Translations under genes and position numbers: made by a program | Assembly: GCF_030285365.1 (NCBI RefSeq) | Contig: NZ_JASVDS010000002.1 | Span: 310,001 to 374,000 of the forward strand | Length of the DNA: 64,000 nt | Source of the DNA: Roseateles subflavus | GTDB lineage: Bacteria > Pseudomonadota > Gammaproteobacteria > Burkholderiales > Burkholderiaceae_C | Direction of reading: 5' to 3' | The notes under the pieces: generated by a model | What the model was told of the DNA's origin: nothing | Database searches by the model: none | Seen by the model: the letters and a program-made list of their open reading frames with translations, nothing else | Part shown: positions 15,164 through 24,892 of the stretch, in pieces | Numbering within the stretch: position 1 is the stretch's first letter | Layout: every line of letters begins with the position of its first letter

Positions 15164-16977
15164 GGCGTCGCCTTCAAGCGCTGGCGGGCCTCTTCGATGG
15201 CCTCGTTGCCGGGCTCGCGCTTGAGGCCCTCGGCCCAGATCGCCCGGGCCCGGTCCTGCTGGCCGCGCTGCCAGAGCACCTCGCCCAGGTGTGCCGCGAC
15301 GTCGGCATCGGGGCGCGCCGCATAGGCCTGCGCGAGCCAGCGCTCGGCTTCGTCCAGGCGGCCCAGGCGGTACTCCACCCAGCCCATGCTGTCGACGATG
15401 GCCGGCTCCTTGGGCGCGAGGCTGAGGGCCTTGACGATCAGCTCGCGGGCCTCCTCGAGGCGCAGCTTGCGATCGGCCAGCGAGTAGCCCAGCGCGTTGT
15501 AGGCATGGTAGTGGCGCGGGCTGAGCTCGATGGTGCGGCGCAGCTGCTGCTCCATGGCATCGAGCAGGTCCAGCTTCTCGGCCATCATGGCCTGCTCGTA
15601 CAGCAGGTCGGCATCGGCGGGCAGGCGGGCGGTGGCGCGGCCGAGCAGCTCATACGCGGCCGACCACTGCTGGAGGTCGCGCAGCAGCTGCGACTCCGCC
15701 ATGAAGCGCACGCGGACCTCCTCGTCGGTGTCGCCGGGCAGGGCCTGGATCAGCTGCCTGGCCTGGTCCAGATGGCCCTGTCGTGCCAGGAGGAGGGCCT
15801 TGCGGTAGCTGAGATCGGTGCGCGGCGCGGCGTCCTCGATCTTGTCGAGCCAGGCCTGGGCCGCCTTCCAGTCCTTGCGCTGCTCGGCCACGCGGGCCAG
15901 CAGCAGCCAGGCCTGCTGACGGGCCTCGCGCCCGGCCTCGGTCAGATCACCACGGCCGGCGCTGTCCTCCAGGCGCTGAAGAAAGGTCTGCAGCGCGGCC
16001 TCGGCGCGGTCGGCGTGCCGCAGCTCCAGCTCGAGCGAGCCGAGGGCGTACCAGGGGGTCGGCTGGTCGGGCTGCTCCACGGTCAGGCGGCGGAACTGCT
16101 CGGCCGCCTCGACCAGACGCTGCGAGCGGGCGAGCGCACGGGCATAGCTCAGACGCAGGCCGTGATTGGCCGGCTGCGAGGCCAGCGCCTCGCGAACGGG
16201 CGCCTCGGCCGCCGGCTGGCGGTCCATCATGTCCAGCGCCAGGCCCAGGGCCTCGTCGCGCGTCGCGGCTTGATCGTCCGGCTGGGCGATCACCTGCTCG
16301 ACCCGCGCCCAGGCCGGCGCCACGTGGCCGGCGGCCAGCTGCAGACGGGCTTCGCACAGCTGGGCCGGGGCGGTGAGGCCCGGCATCTTGGCCGTCGCCT
16401 GCAGCACGGGCAGGAGGGCGTCCAGCACGCGCTGCGGTTCCGGCGAGCGGGCGAAGAGGCCGGGCAGCGAGCGCAGCAGCGCGCGCGACTGGTCCGTCGT
16501 GCCAAGCTTGATCAGGCTCTGCAGGGGCGCGGCGGTTTCCGCCGGCTTGTTCAGGACGGCCAGCAGTTGCAGGGCCGTCTGGTGGGCCTCGAGCGAGTCC
16601 GGCAGGCCGTCGCGCCAGGCGCGTGCGGCGATGAGGGCCTGCTCGCCCGCGCGGTTCTGCAGCGCGATCTGCACGACGCGGCGGTAGAGCGCCTCGTCCT
16701 GCGTGCGCCGGGCGGCATCGAGCAGCACCTGGTAGGCCACGCCGGGCTCGCCGGCGCGCAGCTCCATCTCGCCGACCAGCAGCTGATAGAACATGGGGGC
16801 GTCCATGCCGGAATTCCGGACGGGGTCGGGCGCCGTCGCCTTGTCTTGCGTGGCGGCTTCGGCAGTGGCCTCGGGGCCTTCATCGGCATGGGCCAGCGGG
16901 GCAAGGGCGCCCAGCGCCAGCGCGCAGGCCAGGGCCAGCCGGGTCGGGCGAAGCAGCGGGAACAGGGAACGGGGCAT
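15160..16977 (-). CDS. exported TPR-repeat protein
   Basis: 605 residues with a signal peptide (ALACALALGALAPLAHA). Nearly the whole mature protein consists of tetratricopeptide-type helix pairs; clear ones are RQHYHAYNALGYSLADRKLRL-like segments near residues 480–510, and VDSMGWVEYRLGRLDEAERWL and VAAHLGEVLWQRGQQDRARA near the end. TPR superhelices hold protein partners. It is translationally coupled to lolB, so a role in envelope assembly is likely but not shown. Divergent from mutM; the 154-base gap would contain both promoters. Confidence 0.9.
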   Translation of the reverse strand: MPRSLFPLLRPTRLALACALALGALAPLAHADEGPEATAEAATQDKATAPDPVRNSGMDAPMFYQLLVGEMELRAGEPGVAYQVLLDAARRTQDEALYRRVVQIALQNRAGEQALIAARAWRDGLPDSLEAHQTALQLLAVLNKPAETAAPLQSLIKLGTTDQSRALLRSLPGLFARSPEPQRVLDALLPVLQATAKMPGLTAPAQLCEARLQLAAGHVAPAWARVEQVIAQPDDQAATRDEALGLALDMMDRQPAAEAPVREALASQPANHGLRLSYARALARSQRLVEAAEQFRRLTVEQPDQPTPWYALGSLELELRHADRAEAALQTFLQRLEDSAGRGDLTEAGREARQQAWLLLARVAEQRKDWKAAQAWLDKIEDAAPRTDLSYRKALLLARQGHLDQARQLIQALPGDTDEEVRVRFMAESQLLRDLQQWSAAYELLGRATARLPADADLLYEQAMMAEKLDLLDAMEQQLRRTIELSPRHYHAYNALGYSLADRKLRLEEARELIVKALSLAPKEPAIVDSMGWVEYRLGRLDEAERWLAQAYAARPDADVAAHLGEVLWQRGQQDRARAIWAEGLKREPGNEAIEEARQRLKATP

Positions 16978-17131
16978 GGAATCTCCAGAAGGCGCAGGCC
17001 ACCCCGGGGTGGCTGCCGGACCATTCTAGGCACGCGCGGCCCCCCATCCCTTAGGGCACCCTGAGACGGGGTGCGGCGAGGGGATGTCCGGCGGCCGGCC
17101 AGGGCGTGGCGGTCTGCGTATCATGCCGCCC

Positions 17132-17950
17132 ATGCCCGAGTTGCCCGAAGTCGAAGTCACCCGTCGCAGTTTTGCCGAGGCCATCCAGGGCGCGACGGTG
17201 CAGGCCCTGCGCCTGGGCAAGCCCCTGCGCTGGCCGCTGGGCTGCGAGCCGCAGCGCCTCGTCGGCCAGCGGGCCGGCCTGGCCCAGCGCCGGGGCAAGT
17301 ACCTCTGGCTGCCGATCGGCGAGGAAGGGCTGCTGATGCACCTGGGCATGTCCGGGTCGCTGGCCTTCGGGCAGGACCTCGGGCCGGCCGGGCCGCACGA
17401 TCACTTCGAGCTCGAGACGGACCGCGGCCTGCTGCGCCTGCACGACCCGCGGCGCTTCGGCGCGGTGGTGTGGTCACGCGGCCTCGCGGTGCCGCCGGTG
17501 TCCCAGCTGCTGGCGGGCCTCGGCCTCGAGCCCTTCGACGAGCGCTTCACCGGCGCCTACCTGCACGAGCGCCTGCAGGGCCGGCGCGTCGCCATCAAGC
17601 AGGCGCTGCTGGCGGGGGACATCGTCGTCGGCGCGGGCAATATCTACGCCTGCGAGGCGCTGTTCCTGGCAGGCATCCATCCGGCGAGCCCCGCCGGACG
17701 CCTCAGCCGGCCCCGCGCCGAGCGTCTGGCTCAGAGCGTGCGCCAGGTGCTGGCGCAGGCGCTGGAGGCTGGCGGCACCACGCTGCGCGACTTCAAGGAC
17801 GCCCACGGCGTGGCCGGCAGCTTCCAGATGCAGGCGCAGGTCTACGGACGCGAAGGCCAGGATTGCCGGCGCTGCGGCACGCCGGTGCGGCGCATCGTCC
17901 AGGGGCAGCGCTCGACCTTCTTCTGCCCGCGATGCCAGACGCGTTCCTGA
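17132..17950 (+). CDS. mutM: formamidopyrimidine-DNA glycosylase (Fpg)
   Basis: 272 residues from ATG 17132. This start is required because the mature enzyme uses Pro right after Met as nucleophile (MPELPEVEV); the ATG at 17123 would bury it. RRGKYLWL carries the conserved lysine and the C-terminal zinc finger [10 protein letters not shown]…FFCPRCQ is complete. It removes 8-oxoguanine and other oxidised purines from DNA. Followed 17 bases on by mutY, so both arms of the GO repair system are together. Confidence 0.97.
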   Translation: MPELPEVEVTRRSFAEAIQGATVQALRLGKPLRWPLGCEPQRLVGQRAGLAQRRGKYLWLPIGEEGLLMHLGMSGSLAFGQDLGPAGPHDHFELETDRGLLRLHDPRRFGAVVWSRGLAVPPVSQLLAGLGLEPFDERFTGAYLHERLQGRRVAIKQALLAGDIVVGAGNIYACEALFLAGIHPASPAGRLSRPRAERLAQSVRQVLAQALEAGGTTLRDFKDAHGVAGSFQMQAQVYGREGQDCRRCGTPVRRIVQGQRSTFFCPRCQTRS

Positions 17951-17967
17951 CCCCTGATCCTGTCCCG

Positions 17968-19050
17968 ATGCCTACCCTTTCCGCGCCGACGCCGACCGCC
18001 ACCACCGACGCCCTCGACACCACCGTGGCCGCTCTGGCGCCTGACTTCGCGCTGCGCCTGGTGGCCTGGCAGCGCCAGCATGGCCGCCACGCGCTGCCCT
18101 GGCAGCAGACCCGCGATCCCTACCGCGTGTGGCTCTCGGAGATCATGCTGCAGCAGACGCAGGTGACCACCGTGCTCGGCTACTACCAGCGCTTCCTGGC
18201 GCGCTTTCCCACCGTGCGGACGCTGGCGGATGCGCATCTCGACGAGGTCCTGGCGATGTGGCAGGGCCTCGGCTACTACAGCCGCGCCCGCAACCTGCAC
18301 CGCTGCGCTCAGGCCGTGCGGGACCAGCACGGCGGCGAGTTTCCGCGCACCGCCGCACAGCTGGCCGAGCTGTCGGGCATCGGGCGTTCGACCGCCGCGG
18401 CCATCGCCTCCTTCTGCTTCGACGAGCGCGTGGCGATCCTCGACGGCAATGTAAAGCGCGTGCTCGGTCGCCTCCTCGCCTTCGATGGAGACCTCGCCTC
18501 CAGCGCCCAGGAGAAGCGGCTGTGGCGTCATGCCGAGACGCTGCTGCCCGCGGCCGGCGCCGACATGCCCTCGTACACCCAGGGGCTCATGGACCTGGGC
18601 GCCAGCCTGTGCGCCACCCGCTCGCCGCAATGCCTGCTGTGCCCCGTCCAGGGGCTGTGCGAGGCGCAGCGGCGCGGCGTGGCGGAGCAGTTCCCCATCA
18701 AGACCCGCAAGCTCAAGCGCAGCCGGCGCGAGCAGTGGTGGCTGTGGCTGGAGCACGAAGGCCGGATCTGGCTGGAGCAACGGCCGGCGACGGGCGTGTG
18801 GGCCGGCCTGTGGAGCCTGCCGCTCTTCGATGACGAGGCGCAGCTGCTCGCGCAGGCGCAGGCCCTGGCGGCCACGGCGCCCGAGCCGCTGCCGCGCGTC
18901 GATCACGCGCTGACGCATTTCGACTGGGTGCTGCACCCGCGCCGCCTGGTGCTGGAGCGTCGTGCCGAGCCAGGCCCCGGCGCCTGGGTGGCCCGGGACG
19001 ACCTGGCCCGTTATGCGCTGCCCGCGCCGCTGAAGAAGCTGCTGGGGTGA
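17968..19050 (+). CDS. mutY: A/G-specific adenine glycosylase
   Basis: 360 residues from ATG 17968; an in-frame ATG at 17932 would overlap mutM and gives a longer N-terminus. Helix-hairpin-helix ELSGIGRSTAAAIASF, catalytic Asp in AILDGNVKRVLGRL, and the [4Fe-4S] cluster cysteines in C-X6-C-X2-C-X5-C (CATRSPQCLLCPVQGLC) are present, followed by a NUDIX-like 8-oxoG recognition domain (WWLWLEHEGRIWLEQRP, GVWAGLWSLPLF). It excises adenine misincorporated opposite 8-oxoG. Confidence 0.96.
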   Translation: MPTLSAPTPTATTDALDTTVAALAPDFALRLVAWQRQHGRHALPWQQTRDPYRVWLSEIMLQQTQVTTVLGYYQRFLARFPTVRTLADAHLDEVLAMWQGLGYYSRARNLHRCAQAVRDQHGGEFPRTAAQLAELSGIGRSTAAAIASFCFDERVAILDGNVKRVLGRLLAFDGDLASSAQEKRLWRHAETLLPAAGADMPSYTQGLMDLGASLCATRSPQCLLCPVQGLCEAQRRGVAEQFPIKTRKLKRSRREQWWLWLEHEGRIWLEQRPATGVWAGLWSLPLFDDEAQLLAQAQALAATAPEPLPRVDHALTHFDWVLHPRRLVLERRAEPGPGAWVARDDLARYALPAPLKKLLG

Positions 19051-19159
19051 TCGGGAGTTTCCCGGGGCGCCTGGCGCGCCGGACGCGTGGTCAGGGTGAG
19101 GGATTGCGCGTATGCTTGCGCCCCGCCCGTCGCCCCCCTCGAATCGCCCGAGCACTGCC

Positions 19160-19528
19160 ATGAACGCAACGACCCCGAGCGCCACGACCCCGAGCACCGT
19201 CGCCCAGAACGCCCAGATCAGGAACGCCCTCGAGTCGGCCCTGCTGGCGGCGCTGGTCGTCGCGGTGAGCCTGTGGCTGGTGCTGACGGGCGATGAGTCG
19301 GGCGGCGTCCTGCGCGCCACCTTCGGCGGCTTGGGCATGGGCGTCGGCACGATTGCGCACCTGGCCTATGTGGGCGTGGCGCTGCAGCGGGCCGGCCGTG
19401 CCGTGTGGCCCTGGGTCATCGCGATGGTGCTGGTCCCGGGGGTCTCGATCGTCGCGATGGTCCTGATGAGCAGCGCCCTGGCCGACGCGCCCGCGGCGGC
19501 TGGCGAGCAGGCCCCGCGCGCGGAATGA
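19160..19528 (+). CDS. small integral membrane protein of unknown function
   Basis: 122 residues from ATG 19160, after a Thr/Ser-rich cytoplasmic start (MNATTPSATTPSTVAQ). Three hydrophobic segments are visible: about 25–47 (ALLAALVVAVSLWLVLTG), 55–78 (GGLGMGVGTIAHLAYVGVAL) and 87–110 (WVIAMVLVPGVSIVAMVLMS). No recognised family motif. It follows mutY on the same strand by 109 bases. Confidence 0.65.
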   Translation: MNATTPSATTPSTVAQNAQIRNALESALLAALVVAVSLWLVLTGDESGGVLRATFGGLGMGVGTIAHLAYVGVALQRAGRAVWPWVIAMVLVPGVSIVAMVLMSSALADAPAAAGEQAPRAE

Positions 19529-19591
19529 GCGTGAACTGAGCGTGAACTGAGCGCGGATCACGCGCGAAGGGCGCGCCCGCGGCCTGCCGCC

Positions 19592-19957
19592 TCAGTCCAG
19601 CAGCACGATGCCGAAAGGCCGCACGGCCCATGCGGTCAGCACGAAGCACAGCACCGTGAGCACCGCCGCGCCCCCGAGCGCGCCCCAGAAGCCCCAGCGC
19701 GCGAGCATCCACGGGAAGGCCAGGAACAGGGGCAGCGTGGGCAGCACGTACCAGAAGGTGTACCAGGCATGGTTGGCGATGCGCTCGGCCGGCTGGCGCT
19801 CGACGTAGAGCCAGATCAGCGTCAGCAGCGTGACCAGCGGCAGCGCCGCCACGAGCCCGCCGAGCCGTTCGCTGCGCTTGGCGATCTCGGAGATGCCGAC
19901 CACCAGCCCCGCGGTGATCAGGTACTTGGTGACGAGCCAGGTCAAGCCGCCCATCAC
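19592..19957 (-). CDS. DUF3147-type integral membrane protein
   Basis: 121 residues with four predicted helices; the pattern YLITAGLVVGISEIAKRSERLGGLVAALP followed by TLIWLYVERQ, AWYTFWYVLPTLPLFLAFPW and a C-terminal helix is that of the small DUF3147 family. Function unknown. It lies 10 bases downstream of rapZ and is probably co-transcribed with it. Confidence 0.8.
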   Translation of the reverse strand: MMGGLTWLVTKYLITAGLVVGISEIAKRSERLGGLVAALPLVTLLTLIWLYVERQPAERIANHAWYTFWYVLPTLPLFLAFPWMLARWGFWGALGGAAVLTVLCFVLTAWAVRPFGIVLLD

Positions 19958-19967
19958 GCTGCCCCGC

Positions 19968-20885
19968 TCACTTGGCGTCCAGTTCGCGGTGCCGCTTCAG
20001 CACCTGGCCGTGGTAGGCGAACTGCTTGCACAGGGTCTCGACCAGATAGACCGAGCGGTGCTGGCCGCCCGTGCAGCCGATGGCCACGGTGAGGTAGCTG
20101 CGCTGGTCCGAGGCGAAGTTCGGGAGCCACTGCGCGATGAAGGCGCTGATCTGGCTGAGCATCAACCGCACCTCGGGCTGGGCCTCGAGGAACTTGGCGA
20201 CGGGCTCGTCGCGGCCGGTCTGCGGGCGCAGCTCGCGGTCGTAGTAGGGGTTGGGCAGCACGCGGACATCGAAGACGAAGTCGGCATCGCTCGGCACGCC
20301 GTGCTTGAAGGCGAAGGATTCGAAGACCAGGGTCAGCGAGTCGCCGGACACCACGACGAGGTCGCGCACCCAGGCGCGCAGCTGGGCGGGGCGCAGCTGG
20401 CTGGTGTCGATCACGGTGGACTCGACGCGCAGCGCCGCCAGCAGCTCGCGCTCCAGGTGGATGGCGTCCAGCAGCGCGCGGTGCTCGTCCTCGCCCTTGT
20501 CGCTGGCGGCGCCGGGCACGGCCGGATGCTGGCGCAGCGGGTGGGGGCGGCGCGTCTCGGAGAAGCGCCGCATCAGGGTCTCGGTGTTGGCGTCCAGGAA
20601 GATGGACCGCATCGCCACGCCCTCGCTGCGCAGCTGCTTGATCAGCGGCAGCAGGTGGGGCAGGGAGCCCGCGCTGCGCACATCCACCGCGATGGCCACA
20701 CGGCGCTTGCCACGCTGGCGCTCCAGCCGCAGGAATTCCAGCAGCAGCTCGGGGGGGAGGTTGTCCACGCAGAAGAAGCCGGCGTCCTCGAGCGCGTGCA
20801 TGGCGATGGACTTGCCGCCGCCGGACACGCCGGTGACCAGCACCACATCGCTCTGCTCGCGGGCTTCAGGCTTGGCTTGCTTCAT
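19968..20885 (-). CDS. rapZ: RNase adapter protein / nucleotide-binding protein RapZ
   Basis: 305 residues, somewhat longer than the usual 285. Walker [20 protein letters not shown] near residue 18, [20 protein letters not shown] near residue 255 and [20 protein letters not shown] are typical. In enterobacteria RapZ senses glucosamine-6-phosphate and guides RNase E to GlmZ; in betaproteobacteria it usually lies near hprK. Here it overlaps recN by 4 bases instead. A short loop (residues about 110–130, including [10 protein letters not shown]) enlarges the N-terminal domain. Confidence 0.95.
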   Translation of the reverse strand: MKQAKPEAREQSDVVLVTGVSGGGKSIAMHALEDAGFFCVDNLPPELLLEFLRLERQRGKRRVAIAVDVRSAGSLPHLLPLIKQLRSEGVAMRSIFLDANTETLMRRFSETRRPHPLRQHPAVPGAASDKGEDEHRALLDAIHLERELLAALRVESTVIDTSQLRPAQLRAWVRDLVVVSGDSLTLVFESFAFKHGVPSDADFVFDVRVLPNPYYDRELRPQTGRDEPVAKFLEAQPEVRLMLSQISAFIAQWLPNFASDQRSYLTVAIGCTGGQHRSVYLVETLCKQFAYHGQVLKRHRELDAK

Positions 20886-22582
20886 GGCTTGGCCTTTCGG
20901 GGGCGGGCGGCGCCCGCAGCGGACGGGGCCTGTGCGGACAGGTCGAGCATCTCCTGCGCGTGGGCGAGGCTGGTCGAGGACAGGCGCTCGCCGCCGAGCA
21001 TGCGGGCGATCTCGGCCACGCGCTGCTCGCCCGTCACGGGGCGGACGTCGGAGCAGGTGCTGCCGTCCTTCAGGGCCTTGGAGACGACGTAATGCTGGTC
21101 CGCGCAGGCGGCCACCTGCGGCAGGTGGGTGACGGCGAGCACTTGGCGGTCGCGCCCCAGCTGCTTCATCAGCCGGCCCACGGTCTCGGCCACGGCCCCG
21201 CCCACGCCGGCGTCGATCTCATCGAAGATCAGCGTGCCCGCGCCGCCGCTGTGCTGGCAGGTGGTGACGGCAATGGCCAGGGCGATGCGCGAGAGCTCGC
21301 CGCCCGAGGCCACCTTGGCCAGCGGGCGCGGCGTGCTGCCGGCATGGCCGGCCACGAGGAACTCGGCGGACTCGAGGCCGAAGCTCTGCGGCTCGGCCTG
21401 CGGCAGCAGTGCGATCTCGAAGGCGCCGCCGGCCATGCCCAGCTGCTGCATCGCCTGCGTGACGGCCGCGGCCAGCCGGGGCGCGGCCACCTGGCGGGCC
21501 TTGCCGAGGAGGCGGGCCTGGGTGTCGTAGTCCTTGCGCGCGGCGGCGAGCTGGCGCTCCAGGGCGTCCAGGTCGGTGGCGGCGTCGAGGCGGGCCAGCT
21601 CGGCTTTCCATTCCTGATGCAGCGCGGGCAGCTCGGCAGGCTGGCGGCGGTAGCGCCGCGCGAGCTGCATCCAGGCTGAGAGCCGCTCGTCGAGCTGCTG
21701 CAGCCGCTCGGGCTCCAGCTCGGCGCCGTGCAGATAGGTGCCCAGCGTGTGCGCGGCGTCCTGCAGCTGGGCCTGCGCGCCCTGCAGCGCTTCCACCGCG
21801 GGCGCCAGGCTCGCGTCATAGGCCAGCACGTCCTGCAGACCGTCCAGCGCCTGCTGCGTCAGCGATTCGGCATTGAGCTCCGCCTCGCTCAGCGCGTCCA
21901 GCGCCTGGCGGGCGGCGTCCATCAGGGACTGCGCGTGCGACAGACGCTGGTGCTCGTTGTTGAGGTCGTCCCACTCGTCCTCGCCCGGGGCCAGGCGCTC
22001 GATCTCGCCGAGCTGCCACCTCAGGCGCTCGTGCTCGCTGGCCAGCGTGGCCTGCTGCCTGCGGGCCTGCGCCAGCGCCTCGTGTGCCTGGCGCCAGGCG
22101 CTGAAGGCCTGGGCCACGGCGCGCGTGTCCGTCTGGGCGTAGCCGTCGAGCAGCTCGCGCACCGACGCCGCGCGCGTCAGGCCCTGCCAGGCGTGCTGGC
22201 CGTGGATGTCCAGCAGGTGGTCGGCCAGCTCGCGCAGCTGCGACACGGTGGCGCTGCTGCCGTTGATCCAGGCGCGGCTCTTGCCCTGGGCGTCGATCAC
22301 GCGGCGCAGCAGCAGGGTGTCGTCGTCCGGGTCGAAGCCGCCTTCCTCCAGCCAGGCCAGCAGCGTCGCCGGGCGGTCGAACTCGGCGCTGATCTCCGCC
22401 CGCGCGGCGCCTTCGCGCACCACGCCGGCGTCGGCGCGCTGGCCCAGCGCCAGCTGCAGGGCGTCGATCAGGATGGACTTGCCAGCACCGGTCTCCCCGG
22501 TGAGCGCTGCAAAGCCGGCGCCGAAGTCCAGCTCCAGCGCGGGCACGATGACGAAATCTCGGAGGCTCAGGCGGCGCAGCAT
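20882..22582 (-). CDS. recN: DNA repair ATPase RecN
   Basis: 566 residues, normal size. SMC-like layout: N-terminal Walker [20 protein letters not shown] near residue 30, central coiled-coil region (about 160–360), signature [13 protein letters not shown] and Walker [18 protein letters not shown] near the C-terminus. It tethers or processes broken DNA ends in double-strand break repair. It follows nadK by 40 bases, the conserved nadK–recN arrangement. Confidence 0.97.
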   Translation of the reverse strand: MLRRLSLRDFVIVPALELDFGAGFAALTGETGAGKSILIDALQLALGQRADAGVVREGAARAEISAEFDRPATLLAWLEEGGFDPDDDTLLLRRVIDAQGKSRAWINGSSATVSQLRELADHLLDIHGQHAWQGLTRAASVRELLDGYAQTDTRAVAQAFSAWRQAHEALAQARRQQATLASEHERLRWQLGEIERLAPGEDEWDDLNNEHQRLSHAQSLMDAARQALDALSEAELNAESLTQQALDGLQDVLAYDASLAPAVEALQGAQAQLQDAAHTLGTYLHGAELEPERLQQLDERLSAWMQLARRYRRQPAELPALHQEWKAELARLDAATDLDALERQLAAARKDYDTQARLLGKARQVAAPRLAAAVTQAMQQLGMAGGAFEIALLPQAEPQSFGLESAEFLVAGHAGSTPRPLAKVASGGELSRIALAIAVTTCQHSGGAGTLIFDEIDAGVGGAVAETVGRLMKQLGRDRQVLAVTHLPQVAACADQHYVVSKALKDGSTCSDVRPVTGEQRVAEIARMLGGERLSSTSLAHAQEMLDLSAQAPSAAGAARPRKAKP

Positions 22583-22622
22583 CGGGCGAATGAGGTCGTT
22601 GGAGGTCAGGGGAGGGCGTCGC

Positions 22623-23498
22623 TCAACTCACGCCTTCGTACCAGCGCAGCTTGCGGCGCAGGGTGGCGTAGTAGCTCCAGCCCTTGGGATGGAGGAAGGA
22701 CACCTTGTGCGCCGAGCGCCGCACGGTGATGCGATCCCCGTGCAGCAGGCTGGCCAGGCTCTGCATGTCGAAGTTCACGCTGGCGTCGCGGCCGGCCACG
22801 ATCTCGAGGCTCACCTCGCCGAGGTCAGGCAGCACGATCGGCCGGTTGGAGAGGGTGTGCGAGGCGATCGGCACCAGCACCCAGCCCGCGATGCTCGGAT
22901 GCAGGATGGGCCCGCCGGCCGAGAGCGAGTAGGCCGTCGATCCCGTGGGCGAGGCCACGATCACGCCGTCGGCCCGCATATTGGCCACGAACTCGTCGCC
23001 CACGTCCACGCGCAGCTCCACCATCGAGGCCGTGGCGCCGCGGCTCACCACCACGTCGTTCAGCGCCACGCCCTCGAAGATGATGGCGTTGTCCCGCCAG
23101 ACCTCGCCCTCGAGCATGGCGCGCTGCTCGGCGTCGTAGTCGCCGGCCAGGATCGGGGAGAGTGCCTCGCGGAAGTGCTCGATCGAGATGTCCGTGATGA
23201 AGCCCAGCCGGCCCTGGTTGATGCCCACCAGCGGCGTGCCGTGGCGGGCCATCTCCCGGGCAAACCCGAGCATGGTGCCGTCGCCCCCGACCACGATCGC
23301 GAGGTCGCAGCGCTGGCCGAGCTCGGCGTTGTCCAGGGCGTCATAGGCGGTGATCCCCGTGTTGAGCGCCGTGTCGCGCTCCAGGGAAACCTCCAGGCCT
23401 TGACTGGCCACAAATTGGGCAATCTCCTCCAGGACCGGCCGGATGCCGCGCGCCTGGTGCTTGCCCACAATCGCCACATGTTGGAATCGTTTGGCCAT
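22623..23498 (-). CDS. nadK: NAD kinase
   Basis: 291 residues from ATG 23498 ([18 protein letters not shown]). Catalytic GGDGT is in [15 protein letters not shown] near residue 70, NDVVVSRG near 155 and the glycine-rich [20 protein letters not shown] near 185. It makes NADP from NAD and ATP. Divergent from hrcA with only 59 bases between; recN follows downstream. Confidence 0.97.
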   Translation of the reverse strand: MAKRFQHVAIVGKHQARGIRPVLEEIAQFVASQGLEVSLERDTALNTGITAYDALDNAELGQRCDLAIVVGGDGTMLGFAREMARHGTPLVGINQGRLGFITDISIEHFREALSPILAGDYDAEQRAMLEGEVWRDNAIIFEGVALNDVVVSRGATASMVELRVDVGDEFVANMRADGVIVASPTGSTAYSLSAGGPILHPSIAGWVLVPIASHTLSNRPIVLPDLGEVSLEIVAGRDASVNFDMQSLASLLHGDRITVRRSAHKVSFLHPKGWSYYATLRRKLRWYEGVS

Positions 23499-23557
23499 GC
23501 GCAGAATTACACCACAGCGTTCCTGGCCCGAATGACGGCATCGCCCATGTCCGTACA

Positions 23558-24583
23558 ATGAAAACCATGCTCGACGAGCGATCCAAATCTCTGCTGAAAA
23601 CCCTGGTCGAACGCTACATCGCGGACGGCCAGCCCGTGGGCTCCCGCACGCTGTCCAAAGCGTCCGGCCTGGAGCTGTCGCCGGCCACCATCCGCAATGT
23701 GATGGCGGACCTGGAGGAGCTCGGCCTCATCGCCAGCCCGCACACCAGTGCCGGACGCATTCCCACGGCGCGCGGGTACCGGCTGTTCGTGGACACCATG
23801 CTGACGGCCAACCCTGGCCTGCTGGGCGCCGAGCCCATCGCCCTGGACGCCCACCTGCAGCCCGACCAGCCGCAGCGCGTGATCACCAGCGCGGCCCAGC
23901 TGCTGTCCAATCTGTCCAGCTTCGTCGGCGTCGTCACGGCGCCGCGCAAGCCGAGCGTCTTTCACCACATCGAGTTCCTGCGCCTGGGCGAGCGCCGCGT
24001 GCTGGTCATCATGGTCTCCCCGGACGGCGACGTGCAGAACCGCGTCATCTTCACCGCCCAGGACCACACCCAGGGCGAGCTGGCCGAGGCCAGCAACCGC
24101 CTCAACGCCCAGTACGCCGGCCTGAGCCTGGAGGCGGTGCGCGAGAAGATCAAGCATGAGGTCGATGCCTTGCGCGGCGAAATTGCCTTGCTGATGAGTG
24201 CCGCCGTGCAGGTCGGCACCGAGGCCATCGAGCGGGAGGAGCAGGTCATCATCAGTGGCGAGCGCAACCTCCTCACCGTGCAGGACTTCAGCCAGGACAT
24301 GAACAGCCTGCGCCGCCTCTTCGACCTCTTCGAGCAGAAGACCCAGCTCATGCGCCTCCTGGACGGCTCCAGCCGCGCCGAGGGCGTGCGCATCTTCATC
24401 GGTGGCGAGAGCCAGGTCGTGCCCTTCGAGGAGCTGTCCATCGTGTCCGCCCCGTACGAGGTGGACGGCCAGGTCGTCGGCACCTTGGGCGTCATCGGCC
24501 CGACCCGCATGGCCTATGACCGCATGATCCAGATCGTCGACATCACCTCCCGGATGGTGTCCAACGCGCTCTCCCAGAAGTAG
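23558..24583 (+). CDS. hrcA: heat-inducible transcription repressor HrcA
   Basis: 341 residues. Winged-helix N-terminus ([55 protein letters not shown]) and the GAF-like dimer domain that follows are complete. It represses groESL/dnaK-type operons by binding CIRCE; no CIRCE element is visible nearby. ATG 23558 overlaps a TACAAT hexamer at 23554–23559 that could be a -10 box. If so, translation would begin at ATG 23567 ([10 protein letters not shown]) on a nearly leaderless message. Confidence 0.95.
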   Translation: MKTMLDERSKSLLKTLVERYIADGQPVGSRTLSKASGLELSPATIRNVMADLEELGLIASPHTSAGRIPTARGYRLFVDTMLTANPGLLGAEPIALDAHLQPDQPQRVITSAAQLLSNLSSFVGVVTAPRKPSVFHHIEFLRLGERRVLVIMVSPDGDVQNRVIFTAQDHTQGELAEASNRLNAQYAGLSLEAVREKIKHEVDALRGEIALLMSAAVQVGTEAIEREEQVIISGERNLLTVQDFSQDMNSLRRLFDLFEQKTQLMRLLDGSSRAEGVRIFIGGESQVVPFEELSIVSAPYEVDGQVVGTLGVIGPTRMAYDRMIQIVDITSRMVSNALSQK

Positions 24584-24672
24584 GGCGGGGGCCTCACGGC
24601 AGGCCCGTACAATCCGCGCTCCCGGCTCCCCGCCGGGTCGTCTAGGGTGCCTCTCCGGCGCCGGAAACACGG

Positions 24673-24749
24673 GGGCCGTTAGCTCAGTTGGTTAGAGCAG
24701 AGGACTCATAATCCTTTGGTCACAGGTTCAAGTCCTGTACGGCCTACCA
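24673..24749 (+). tRNA. tRNA-Met (anticodon CAT, elongator type)
   Basis: 77 bases including CCA. D-arm AGCTCAGTTGGTTAGAGC, anticodon arm AGGACTCATAATCCT, T-arm ACAGGTTCAAGTCCTGT, ending ACCA. The acceptor stem has G1·U72 at its first pair. An Ile2 identity (lysidine-modified CAT) cannot be wholly excluded, but the anticodon stem matches elongator Met. The 143 bases that follow, to 24892, hold nothing recognisable. Confidence 0.93.
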
Positions 24750-24892
24750 AAACTTCATCAATCGGGACAGCGGCTGACCTGCCCCCTCCCGCCAAACCAC
24801 CCCGGCGGACGTCCGAATTGAAGGTCACGAGAGAACTCACCTTCCAACGGGCAAGAGGCATCGCGTCAAGGCAGCGCCGTACTCACCGCGAC

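Noticed and set aside
23499-23557. CIRCE operator upstream of hrcA
   Set aside because: No TTAGCACTC-N9-GAGTGCTAA inverted repeat is present.
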